Assembly (NCBI RefSeq): GCF_023242945.1
Contig: NZ_JALKFT010000010.1
Location: forward strand, 1-64,000
Direction: 5' to 3'
DNA: 64,000 bases
Source: Frankia umida
Lineage (GTDB): Bacteria; Actinomycetota; Actinomycetes; Frankiales; Frankiaceae
Positions within the stretch are counted from its first letter, which is position 1. Each line of letters starts with the position of its first letter. Both the position numbers and the translations under genes were made by a program. A model generated the notes under the pieces. The model was given only the letters and a program-made list of their open reading frames with translations. It ran no database searches and was not told where the DNA came from. Positions 43,083 to 53,399 of the stretch are shown here, one piece after another.

Positions 43083-44678
43083 ATGCCCGATCACCACCGC
43101 TCTCGCCGCGGGCCCGGCGCCGCAGGTGCCCAGGGAAGCCTGGTGAGCCTCGCCGAGGACACCAACGGATCACCCGGACGTCCACCCGCCGAGCCAGCCA
43201 GCCGCGTGTCGGTGCCGCCGGCCTCCCCCGGCGACACCCCACCAGCCGCCCCACCGCCGGTGGCCTCGGCGGCTGGCGCCGGGTCATCCGAAGCGGGGTC
43301 GTCCGATGCGAGGCCGTCCGATGCGGGGTCGTCCCAGGTCAGGTCGACGATGCGAGCCGAATGGGCCGAGGCCGGGATCTGGCTGGTGCTGGTGGCCTTC
43401 GGCCTGGTCGGCACCGCCGTTCTCGCGCGTTCCCACGTCGCGCTGGGTCTGCGCGAGCCGCCGTGGCAGGACGGCTGGCAGGCCCGGTTCGACGCGCTGA
43501 TCGTGGTGCCCGTGACCGTCGCCGCGATCATCCTCGCGGTGGTGGGACGATGGGCGTCCGCCTCGTCGGGGACGGTGGCCGTGTTCCGGCTGCCCTGGCC
43601 GCTGGTGCTCGTGATGGGCTACGCCGGGTCACTGCTGTGGACCCTCGCACTCGCTTTGATCACTCCCGGTGGCGTCCGGGCTGGCCTGCGCGCACCGACG
43701 GACCTGGTCACGGCCGCGGCGGCGATCGGCAGCAACCCGCTCGACATGGTCGCCGCCTACACCGACCGTGTGCCCCCCGCGACCGCCGGCTCGGTGGACG
43801 TCCTGCCCGCCCATCCGCCGGGCCCGCTGCTGGCCGCCTGGGCTCTCGCCCGGCTCGGACTGTCCGGCGCCGTGCCGCTGGGTATCGCCTTCACCCTGGT
43901 CGGCGCGCTGACCGTCCCGGTGGTGTGCGTGGCGGTGCGCTCACTGTGCCACGAGACCGCGGCCCGCCGGTTGGTGCCGATCCTGGTGCTCGCCCCGTGG
44001 AGTGGCTGGATGACCGCCTCGCCCGACGCGGTGACGGCGCTGCTGGCGGCGCTCGCGGTCGCGGTCGGGGTGGTCGGTTGCGAACCGGGGCGCCGCGACC
44101 GCACCTGGTGGGCGCTGGCCAGCGGTGTGCTGCTCGGGCTCGCCGCGCTGTTCGGCTACGCGCCGGTCTGGCTCGGCGTGGCCGTCGCCGCCGCCTACTT
44201 CGTCCGGCGCCGTCCACTGCTCAACGTGGTGACCGGGCTCGGCGCGCTGCTGCCCCTGTTCCTGTTCGCGGCCTGGGGCTTCTCCTGGCCGGACGGACTC
44301 GCCCTGGCCCGGGTCCCCCACCGTCCCCTGACGGCGACGCTGGCCTGGGTGTTCCTCGACCTCACCGTCGCCCTGCTGGGTGCCGGGCCGGTCGCTGTGC
44401 GCGCGGCGCGCCGGCTGCGGCACACTCCCGGCTGGCCGTTCCTGGTCGGCGCCGCGGCGACGGCCCTGTTCGCGGCCCTCGCCCGGCTGGCCGAGGGTGG
44501 GACCCAACGCACCTGGCTGCCGCTGTTCCCCTGGCTGCTGGTCGCCGCGGTCGCCCCTCATCCCCGACCCGCCGCCCCCGGCGACCGGGTGCGCGCCGGC
44601 ACACTGCCCGTCATCCTGATCTCACTCGGCGCTGCTGGTGCGATCACTCTGCGCCTGTTCATGGCCGGCCCGTCCTGA
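43083..44678 (+). CDS. Multi-pass integral membrane protein, GT-C-like
   Basis: Up to 531 residues from ATG 43083; GTG 43143 and ATG 43351 are in-frame alternatives. A hydrophilic Pro/Ala/Ser-rich N-terminus (about 90 residues) with an AGSSDARPSDAG repeat precedes around eleven membrane spans. The first loop after span 1 and the DMVAAYTDRVPPATAGSVDVLPAHPPGPLLAAW segment resemble the lumenal acceptor loops of GT-C glycosyltransferases, but no certain catalytic motif is seen. Convergent with the CDF gene, 12 bases apart. Confidence 0.7.
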   Translation: MPDHHRSRRGPGAAGAQGSLVSLAEDTNGSPGRPPAEPASRVSVPPASPGDTPPAAPPPVASAAGAGSSEAGSSDARPSDAGSSQVRSTMRAEWAEAGIWLVLVAFGLVGTAVLARSHVALGLREPPWQDGWQARFDALIVVPVTVAAIILAVVGRWASASSGTVAVFRLPWPLVLVMGYAGSLLWTLALALITPGGVRAGLRAPTDLVTAAAAIGSNPLDMVAAYTDRVPPATAGSVDVLPAHPPGPLLAAWALARLGLSGAVPLGIAFTLVGALTVPVVCVAVRSLCHETAARRLVPILVLAPWSGWMTASPDAVTALLAALAVAVGVVGCEPGRRDRTWWALASGVLLGLAALFGYAPVWLGVAVAAAYFVRRRPLLNVVTGLGALLPLFLFAAWGFSWPDGLALARVPHRPLTATLAWVFLDLTVALLGAGPVAVRAARRLRHTPGWPFLVGAAATALFAALARLAEGGTQRTWLPLFPWLLVAAVAPHPRPAAPGDRVRAGTLPVILISLGAAGAITLRLFMAGPS

Positions 44679-44690
44679 CCGACCGCTCGC

Positions 44691-45674
44691 TCAGACCGCG
44701 GGCGCGCCGGCCGCGGTCGCCCCGGTCCCGGCGACGGGCGGGACGACGGACCCGGACGCCTCGGCGTCCCGGGGCACATCGGGTTCGAGGAAGATGCGCA
44801 GCTGGGTCGGCACCGCGGCACGCAGGGCCGCCTCGGCGCCGTCGATGGTCGCGGCCACCTCGCGCATCGTCACCGACGGTGGCAGCCCGATCTTGGCGGC
44901 GACGAGGAGTTCGTCCGGGCCAAGGTGCAGGGTCCGCAGGTGGACGATGCCGCTGACCCCGGGCGCGGCGGCGAGCGTGGTGCGGATGGTCGAGACCGTG
45001 GCCGGGGTGGCCGCCTCACCGACCAGCATCCCGTAGGCCTCGATGGCGACCAGGATGGCGACGACGAGCAGCAGGATGCCGATGGCCAGGGTGCCCACGC
45101 CGTCCCAGATGGGGTCGTCGAGCAGCAGGGTGAGGCCCACACCGCCGAGGGCGAACAGCAGGCCCAGTTCGGCGGCCAGGTCCTCGAGCAGGACGATCGG
45201 CAGTTCGGGCGCCCGAGCCTCCCGGATGAACTGCCACCAGGAGCGGTCCCCGCGGGTGTGGTTGGACTCGCGGATGGCGGTGGCGAACGAGAAGCTCTCC
45301 ATGCCGACGGCGAGCACGAGCACCACGATGGCGATCAGCCCGCTCTCCAGCTCGTGCGGATGCCGGACCTTCTCGATGCCCTCGTAGACGGAGAACAGGC
45401 CGCCGACGCTGAACAGCACGATCCCGACCAGGAACGCCGCGATGTAACGGGCCCGTCCGAAGCCGAAGGGATGCTCCTCGTCGGCCGGGCGGGCGGACTG
45501 ACGCTGGCCGAGCAGCAGCAGACCCTGGTTCCCGGAGTCTGCGAGCGAGTGGATGGACTCGGCGAGCATCGACGACGACTGGGTGAACAGGAACGCCACG
45601 AACTTCGTGACCGCGATGCCGAGGTTCGCGGCCAACGCCGCGAGAACCGCCTTCGTGCCGCCCTGCGTGCTCAC
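44691..45674 (-). CDS. Cation diffusion facilitator (CDF) transporter
   Basis: A 327-residue metal/proton antiporter from a GTG start with GGAG upstream. Metal-site signatures are SIHSLADSGNQ in span 2 and the acidic EDLAAELG in span 5. An NHTRGDRSWWQFIREARAPELPIVLLED segment precedes span 5. The cytosolic C-terminal domain is beta-alpha-beta like, ending in an Ala/Pro-rich tail. Likely exports Zn(II), Fe(II) or Mn(II); iron genes in the window make iron tempting, but this is inference. Confidence 0.9.
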   Translation of the reverse strand: MSTQGGTKAVLAALAANLGIAVTKFVAFLFTQSSSMLAESIHSLADSGNQGLLLLGQRQSARPADEEHPFGFGRARYIAAFLVGIVLFSVGGLFSVYEGIEKVRHPHELESGLIAIVVLVLAVGMESFSFATAIRESNHTRGDRSWWQFIREARAPELPIVLLEDLAAELGLLFALGGVGLTLLLDDPIWDGVGTLAIGILLLVVAILVAIEAYGMLVGEAATPATVSTIRTTLAAAPGVSGIVHLRTLHLGPDELLVAAKIGLPPSVTMREVAATIDGAEAALRAAVPTQLRIFLEPDVPRDAEASGSVVPPVAGTGATAAGAPAV

Positions 45675-45717
45675 AGACCGCTCTCCCGTGTCGTCCGACG
45701 AGGTGCTGTTCCCGGGA

Positions 45718-47331
<1,614 letters not shown>

Positions 47332-47458
47332 CCAGGCCTCTTTCGGGCTTGCGAACTTTGGGCTGACGGGCCGGCGGGCGACGCGTCCGGCGACGCGTCC
47401 AGCGGCCCGTCCGGACCGCGCGCGTCCTCACGATGCCGCGACGCACATGGCCTCCAGC

Positions 47459-48841
47459 CTACGGGGCGGCGCCGTCCGGCATACGGGGCAGGGCGGCCGG
47501 GCCGACCACAGACGCCACCGCCCGGCCGGCCACCGGGCCTCCCGCATGGGCGACCACCGGGGCCATCGCGGCGCCCACACCGACGTCGAGGTAGCCGGAA
47601 TCACTGTCCACCGGTGCGCGGACGCCGCCCACCGCGGGCATCCGCACGGCCAGTACCAGCGCGTGGATCGCGAGGAGCGTGAACAGCAGCAGACCGGCGC
47701 CGACGTAGCAGTTCCCGGCGACCAGCTGCCAGCCGTGATGGGTGAACTCGACGTCGCCGGTGCTGGGCACCCACCAGATCGGGGCGAGCGTGAACAGCGC
47801 GCCGCCGACGATGGCACCACACCGGCCCCAGGCCGGACGGTCGGGATGGCAGCCGAGATACAGGAGCACGGGTACCAGCCACACCCAGTGATGACTCCAG
47901 GAGATCGGGGACACGAGCAGACCGGTCAGCGCGCAGGTCAGGTCGGCGAGCAGGCGACGCCCACCGTGATGGAGCAGACCGCAGACCACCAGACCGATCA
48001 GCATCACGGCGCCGGCCAGTGGCAGGTACAGCGGCCGCGCCCGATCCGCTCCGGACATCAGTCGGGAAAGGAGCCCGAGCAGGGACTGGTTTCCCACGAA
48101 GGGAACGCCGCCGACGTGGTCCACGTCCAGGACGGTGCTTCCCCAGTAGATCGACGAGGAGCGGAAACTGACGGCGAACCCGGCGGCGATGGTACCGAGG
48201 AAGGCCACGGCCGCCCACCCGGCGCTGCGCCATCGGCGGGTGACCAGCAGGTACGGCAGGAAGATCAGCGGCGTCAGTTTGACACCGGCCGCCACACCGA
48301 TCAGGACTCCGCGCGGTAACCGGGCGCGGCGGCCAAAAAGATCGACGGCGATGAGCAGGGCCAGGACAATGTTGATCTGACCCAGTTCGAAGTTCCTTCT
48401 GATCGGCTCCAGCAGCAGAGCGGCGCCGGCGATCGACCCGTACGCCACCAGCCGACCGCTGTTCGCCGAACCACGAACGGCCGAACCACGAACGGCCGAA
48501 CCGCGAACGGCACTGCAGGAGACAGCGCAGAACAGGTACAGCGCCACCGCCACAAGGACCGTCCAGGAACCCTGGGAGAGCCGCCAGGGCAGGATCGACA
48601 CCGGAACGAACAGCACCGCGGCGAACGGCGTGTAGGTGAAAGGCAGATCCGAATTCGGGTCAACGGCGGAATAAAGGTCTCCACCATGCCGGATCGCACT
48701 GCCGCCCATCCGGTACACCTGAATATCCGTCTGTCTACTGAGCATCGAGACGACGACGAAGGCGATGATCACCAGAACTCCCAGCAGTGCTAGGGCCGCC
48801 TGGAATCCAGCCGACGCGACCACCTTCGGGTTCATCCGCAC
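47459..48841 (-). CDS. GT87-type membrane mannosyltransferase
   Basis: About 460 residues from GTG 48841, which has GGGGAG seven bases upstream; ATG 48835 is in frame two codons later. About ten membrane spans with IQVYRMGGSAIRHGGDLY and LPFTYTPFAAVLF, then VLIGVAAGVKLTPLIFLPYLLVTRRW, typical of polyprenyl-phosphomannose-dependent enzymes such as PimE. An AVRGS pentapeptide repeat (about residues 105-120) lies in a loop. It probably extends a mannosylated envelope lipid or glycan. It diverges from the GT39 gene with a 521-base gap. Confidence 0.8.
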   Translation of the reverse strand: MRMNPKVVASAGFQAALALLGVLVIIAFVVVSMLSRQTDIQVYRMGGSAIRHGGDLYSAVDPNSDLPFTYTPFAAVLFVPVSILPWRLSQGSWTVLVAVALYLFCAVSCSAVRGSAVRGSAVRGSANSGRLVAYGSIAGAALLLEPIRRNFELGQINIVLALLIAVDLFGRRARLPRGVLIGVAAGVKLTPLIFLPYLLVTRRWRSAGWAAVAFLGTIAAGFAVSFRSSSIYWGSTVLDVDHVGGVPFVGNQSLLGLLSRLMSGADRARPLYLPLAGAVMLIGLVVCGLLHHGGRRLLADLTCALTGLLVSPISWSHHWVWLVPVLLYLGCHPDRPAWGRCGAIVGGALFTLAPIWWVPSTGDVEFTHHGWQLVAGNCYVGAGLLLFTLLAIHALVLAVRMPAVGGVRAPVDSDSGYLDVGVGAAMAPVVAHAGGPVAGRAVASVVGPAALPRMPDGAAP

Positions 48842-49362
48842 ACTCAGACTCCCCGACAGAGAAGAAACGGCCGGATGGCGAACCGCTCCGCATCGACCGC
48901 GGCACAACCCCTGGGATACCACGGGAACCCGCGATCCACCCAAGAACGAATGATCATTGTTTTTCAGCATACTACGGACAGCTTCCTTGCTGGAAAGCAT
49001 CCGTTCTGCGCCGCCCGCCACCGAGCGGACCTGCACTTTTCTGAAACGTTCGGCCGGACGTCGCTACGCCCGACACAGGGCGTGGCCCACAGCACGGCGG
49101 GGTACGCCTCCCGCCGCGAACGCCGGGCCACGCCGGGCCGGCGGCGACCACCGCCGGCCCGGGCCACCCGACCGCGGGCTTCCGACGCCCGCGACGTCGG
49201 CCGAAATATCGCCCCAACGACCACGGAACGCGCCCCGGCCACACAGAAAGTCCACAGGAAAGGCACAGCCCGAGCATTTCCCTGGAGATTTCTTAAAGAA
49301 GATTCCAGGACCATCAACCTGTACTCAGCATTCCCACAGGTTGCACCACGAGTATCGGCCCC
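48842..49362. other. Divergent intergenic region between two glycosyltransferase genes
   Basis: 521 bases with no supported gene. It contains an AT-rich patch (about 48950-48972) and the imperfect palindrome at 49281-49309. It presumably controls both divergent glycosyltransferase genes. Confidence 0.4.
49281..49309 (+). promoter_or_regulatory. 29-bp imperfect palindrome upstream of the GT39 gene
   Basis: Outer arms CCTGGA/TCCAGG are perfect and the centre TTCTTAAAGAA is also palindromic; about 11 of 14 paired positions match. It ends 53 bases before the GT39 start. Candidate operator or leader hairpin. Confidence 0.45.
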
Positions 49363-51399
49363 ATGACGCAGCCGCCGGATCCGACCGGCCTCACCGTGCC
49401 CTTCGGCGCCCCCTTGGCGGCGGCCACCGGCGACGCACCGACGAAGGATCCATGGTGGGTACGGCCCGGGCTGGTCGGACTGCTCGGCGGCACGGCACTG
49501 CTTTACCTGTGGGACCTGAGTGCCTCGGGCTACGGCAACAGCTTCTACGCCGCCGCCGTCCAGGCCGCGACCAGAAGCTGGAAGGCCCTGCTGTTCGGGT
49601 CGCTGGACCAGGGCAACTTCATCACCGTCGACAAGCCGCCGGCGTCGCTGTGGCTGATGGGGCTGTCCGGGCGGATCTTCGGGTTCTCCAGCTGGAGCAT
49701 GCTCGTTCCCGACGCCCTGTGCGGGGTGGGCGCGGTCGCCCTGATGTACGCGCTGACGCGCCGCTGGTTCGGCCCGGCGGCAGGGCTGCTCGCCGGTGCG
49801 GTCCTGGCCCTCACCCCGGTGGCCGCCCTGATGTTCCGCTATGACAATCCGGACGGCGTGCTGACGTTCGTGCTGGTCGTGGCCGCCTACTGTCTGGTGC
49901 GCGCGCTGGACCGGGCGTCGGTGTGGTGGCTGGTCGGGGCCGGCGCGGCGCTGGGCCTGGCGTTCCTGACGAAGATGCTGCAGGGTTTCGTCGTCCTGCC
50001 GGCGTTCGCGCTGGTCTACCTGGTCGCGGCGCCGACCGGGCTGTGGCGGCGAAGCTGGCAGACGCTGGTCGGGGGCGCGGCCGTGGTGGTCGCCGCCGGC
50101 TGGTGGGTGGCGACGGTGCAGCTGTGGCCGCAGGGTTCCCGTCCGTACGTCGGCGGATCGACCGACAACAGTGTGCTCAACCTCGCGTTCGGCTACAACG
50201 GCCTGGGCCGGGTCTTCGGCGGCAGCGGCAACCGCGGCGGCGGAGGGGGATTCGCGGCAGGCGGTGGCGGGTTCGGCGGCGACCGGCCGGGCTGGCTACG
50301 ACTGTTCGGCGACCAGATCGGCGGGCAGGTCAGCTGGCTGCTTCCGGGCTGCCTGGTGCTGCTGGTGGCCGGCCTGTGGCTGACCCGCCGCGCACCGCGC
50401 GTCGACCGTTCCCGCGCCGCCCTGGTGCTCTGGGGAGCCTGGACGGTCATCACCTCCGTCACCCTCAGCCTGGCCAGGGGGACGTTCCATCCGTACTACA
50501 CGGCGTCGATCGCCCCCGGGATCGCGGGCCTTGCCGCCGCCGGCATCGCCGTGCTGTGGCGGGAACGGGTCGCCGTCCAGGCGCGGGCGGCCCGGGTCGC
50601 CCGGGGCGCACTGGCCGTGGCGGTCACGATCAGCGGGGTCTGGGCGTTCGTGCTGCTGGGCCGCACGTCGGACTGGTATCCGTGGCTGCGGGTGGTGGTG
50701 CTCGTCGCCGCGCTCGGCGCCGGACTGGCCGCTCTCACCCGCCGTGCCCTGACCGGACGCGGCGCGACCGTGCTCGTCGGCGCCGGGCTCCTGGCCGTGC
50801 TCGGCGGCCCGGCCGCCTACACCGCCGCCACCGTGACCACAGCCCAGAGCGGCGGTCAGCCCACGGCGGGCCCGTCCACCCGCGGCGGGGGACGCGGCAC
50901 CTTCCGCCTCGCCGCCGGCCGCGGGACGGGCGGTTTCGGTGGACCGGGCGGAGGCGGTTTCGGCGGCGGGGCCGCCACGAGCGGCCAGCTCACCGCGCTG
51001 TTGCGGGGCAGCCGGGGTTACCGCTGGTCCGCCGCGGTCGCGGGATCGTCGACGGCGGCGGGGCTGGAGCTCGCCACGCACACGTCCGTGATGGCCATGG
51101 GCGGTTTCACCGGCCGCGACCCGGCCCCCACCCTGACCCGCTTCGAGCAGTACGTCCGTTCCGGCCAGGTGCGCTACTACCTCGCCGGCGGCCAGAGCGG
51201 CACCACCACCGGGCGTGGTGGATTCGGGCGCGCCGGCGGGTCGACGTCCGCGATTTCCAGCTGGGTGGAGCAGCACTTCACGCCGCTGACGGTCGGCGGT
51301 CAGACCCTCTACGACCTGACCAGACCGCTCCCCGCCACCTCACCGACCGCCCGGCGGTCCGCCGCGGCGGCCGCGAGCCCGGCAGGCCGCGACAGCTGA
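49363..51399 (+). CDS. GT39/ArnT-type membrane glycosyltransferase
   Basis: A 678-residue protein with about eleven N-terminal spans. The extracytoplasmic loop after span 1 has YLWDLSASGYGNSFYAAAVQAATRSWKALLFGSLDQGNFITVDKPPASLWLMGL, the core of bacterial PMT_2/ArnT-type enzymes that use a polyprenyl-phosphate sugar. Two Gly-rich stretches (about residues 285-310 and 505-545) flank spans; the C-terminal soluble domain (SAAVAGSSTAAGLELATHTSVMAMGGFTGRDP) is the conserved extracellular part of this group. Likely mannosylates or arabinosylates an envelope acceptor. Confidence 0.85.
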   Translation: MTQPPDPTGLTVPFGAPLAAATGDAPTKDPWWVRPGLVGLLGGTALLYLWDLSASGYGNSFYAAAVQAATRSWKALLFGSLDQGNFITVDKPPASLWLMGLSGRIFGFSSWSMLVPDALCGVGAVALMYALTRRWFGPAAGLLAGAVLALTPVAALMFRYDNPDGVLTFVLVVAAYCLVRALDRASVWWLVGAGAALGLAFLTKMLQGFVVLPAFALVYLVAAPTGLWRRSWQTLVGGAAVVVAAGWWVATVQLWPQGSRPYVGGSTDNSVLNLAFGYNGLGRVFGGSGNRGGGGGFAAGGGGFGGDRPGWLRLFGDQIGGQVSWLLPGCLVLLVAGLWLTRRAPRVDRSRAALVLWGAWTVITSVTLSLARGTFHPYYTASIAPGIAGLAAAGIAVLWRERVAVQARAARVARGALAVAVTISGVWAFVLLGRTSDWYPWLRVVVLVAALGAGLAALTRRALTGRGATVLVGAGLLAVLGGPAAYTAATVTTAQSGGQPTAGPSTRGGGRGTFRLAAGRGTGGFGGPGGGGFGGGAATSGQLTALLRGSRGYRWSAAVAGSSTAAGLELATHTSVMAMGGFTGRDPAPTLTRFEQYVRSGQVRYYLAGGQSGTTTGRGGFGRAGGSTSAISSWVEQHFTPLTVGGQTLYDLTRPLPATSPTARRSAAAAASPAGRDS

Positions 51400-51406
51400 C
51401 CCGGGT

Positions 51407-52252
51407 TCAGGCGAGACGGGTGACGTTGACGGTGACGCCGAGGGAGGTGGAGGCGCCGCCTGAGTAGACGCCGCGCATGGGGGGGACGTCGTTGTAGTCG
51501 CGGCCGCGGGCGACGACGACATGCTGCTCACCGGCGGGCACGGCGTTGGTCGGGTCGAAGCCCCACCATTCGCCGATCCAGCCCTCCACCCAGGCGTGTG
51601 ACTGGCCGGCCACCGTCTCGCCGACGGCGGCGGAGGCGGACGGGTGCTGGTAGCCGGAGACGTAACGGGCGGGCATCCCGGCGGCGCGCATCAGCACCAG
51701 GGCGAGGTGGGCGAAGTCCTGGCAGACGCCCTCGCCCTGGTGCCAGGCCTCGACCGCGGCGGTGTGCACACCGGTGGTGCCGGGACGGTAGGTGAGCCGT
51801 TCCCGGACCCAGTCGCCCACGGCGGGGATGAACTCGGACGGGCTGTGCCGGGCGGCGAGTTCCCGGGCGGCCTCGACGAGCGCCGGGTCGTCCCCGGTGG
51901 AGGCGGAGGGGCGCAGGTACTCGACGAACTCGTCGGCGACCGGATCGGAGGCGAGCTGGGCCCAGGTGGGTGTGTCCGTCGGACGGACCGGCGCGGTGGC
52001 GGTCTGCACGATGGACCGGCCGGTGACGACCAGTTCGGTGTGCGGGGTGTGCAGGTCGAACGCGGTGACCTGGGTGCCCCAGTAGTCCCAGTAACGGTAG
52101 GTGGTCGCCGCGGGTTCGGTGCGGACCGTGGCCTCGAGGGTGAGCTGGGCATCGGCGGTCTGCGGGATGATCCGCACCTCGTTGTACGAGGACAGCACCG
52201 GACTCGCGTACCGGTAGCCGGTGGAGTGCTCGATCCGGATCTGCCAGCTCAC
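51407..52252 (-). CDS. Transglutaminase-like protein with bacterial N-terminal domain
   Basis: A 281-residue protein from GTG 52252 with GGAGG seven bases upstream. The N-terminal half (IRIEHSTGYRYASPVLSSYNEVRIIP) is the bacterial transglutaminase N-domain. The catalytic triad lies in GEGVCQDFAHLALVLMRAAG (Cys), HAWVEGW (His) and FDPTN (Asp). It belongs to a conserved cluster with the alpha-E and ATP-grasp proteins encoded next door, as in Mycobacterium (Rv2409c-Rv2411c). Its biochemical role is unsettled. Confidence 0.88.
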   Translation of the reverse strand: MSWQIRIEHSTGYRYASPVLSSYNEVRIIPQTADAQLTLEATVRTEPAATTYRYWDYWGTQVTAFDLHTPHTELVVTGRSIVQTATAPVRPTDTPTWAQLASDPVADEFVEYLRPSASTGDDPALVEAARELAARHSPSEFIPAVGDWVRERLTYRPGTTGVHTAAVEAWHQGEGVCQDFAHLALVLMRAAGMPARYVSGYQHPSASAAVGETVAGQSHAWVEGWIGEWWGFDPTNAVPAGEQHVVVARGRDYNDVPPMRGVYSGGASTSLGVTVNVTRLA

Positions 52253-52445
52253 CGGGCACCTCCCCGGGTGGATCGGCTCGGCCGGGTCGGGCTGACCGAC
52301 CAGCGGGTGCTCACCGGGCCGCCGCGCCGGGTCGCGGGTACGGCCCGGCGCCGCCAGATCCCGGTGCCGGCGCCTCGCCGGGGTGGCCGGGCGATGCGGG
52401 TCGGGCTGGCCGGCCGCGTCAGGCGGTTCGACCGCGACGGTCGGT

Positions 52446-53399
52446 TCACGCCGGCACCTCCATCGCCCACGAACGGGGCGCCTCACGGGCGAAGTAGCGG
52501 GCGGTCACCTCGGCGCTGACCGTCGAACAGGTGCTCTGCAACGAGGCAAGCAGATCGGGCATGTCGGCCACCAGGTCGTCGACGCTGTGGAACTCGAGTT
52601 CGGTGCGGGTCCGCCCGACCAGACGTCGGGCGGTGTCGTCGACGGTGGAACGCGGGCTGCCTCGGCCGCGTCCGCCGTCCAGTTCGGCGAGGATCTGCTC
52701 GGCCAGCGCCAGCGACCAGTAGACCGAGCGCGGGAAGAGCCGGTCGAGCAGCAGGAACTCGGCGACCCGGGAGGCGTCCACCGCCCGGCGGTAGGTCCGC
52801 AGGTAGGCCTCGTGGGCGCCGCAGGAACGCAGCAGGCTGATCCAGCTCTGCGAATGCGGATGGTCACTGATGCTGGACGACAGCAGCCGCGAGGTCATGT
52901 CGACCCGTTCGAGGCTGCGGCCGAGCACCAGGAAGCGCCAGCCGTCGTCCCGGGCGAGGGTCGCGTCGACCAGACCGGCGAGCATCGCGGTGCGCTCCCG
53001 GACGTAGCGGAAGAACACGTGCGGGCCCATCCGGCGGGCCAGCTCCTCGGTGTGCGGCAGGTCGTTCCAGGTGACGTTGAGGCACTCCCAGACATCGCTG
53101 GAGACGACCACCCGGGCGGCCCGGGCGTTCTCCCGGGCCGCGCAGAGCGCCCCGGTGATGCTGAACGGACGGTCGGGGTCGTAGGCGAGGGTCTCGGTGA
53201 CCCGCCGCGAGTCCACCGGCAGGCCGAAATCGGCCGGCTGACCCATCGCGGCGAGCAGTTCACGCCCGGCGGACGCCCCGTCCAGCCACGGATCCTCGAG
53301 CACCCGGTGCACGTGGACGTCGAGGATGCGCGCCGTCGACTCGGCCCGTTCGACATACCGGCCGATCCAGAACAGTGACTCGGCGATCCGGCTCAGCAT
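52446..53399 (-). CDS. Alpha-E domain protein
   Basis: About 317 residues from ATG 53399, starting MLSRIAESLFWIGRYVERAESTARILDV, the hallmark of this family. Helical throughout. Its start lies within the last bases of the circularly permuted ATP-grasp gene (overlap of seven bases), so the two are coupled. It always occurs with the ATP-grasp partner and is thought to work with it in a peptide-ligase-like reaction, still undefined. Confidence 0.88.
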   Translation of the reverse strand: MLSRIAESLFWIGRYVERAESTARILDVHVHRVLEDPWLDGASAGRELLAAMGQPADFGLPVDSRRVTETLAYDPDRPFSITGALCAARENARAARVVVSSDVWECLNVTWNDLPHTEELARRMGPHVFFRYVRERTAMLAGLVDATLARDDGWRFLVLGRSLERVDMTSRLLSSSISDHPHSQSWISLLRSCGAHEAYLRTYRRAVDASRVAEFLLLDRLFPRSVYWSLALAEQILAELDGGRGRGSPRSTVDDTARRLVGRTRTELEFHSVDDLVADMPDLLASLQSTCSTVSAEVTARYFAREAPRSWAMEVPA

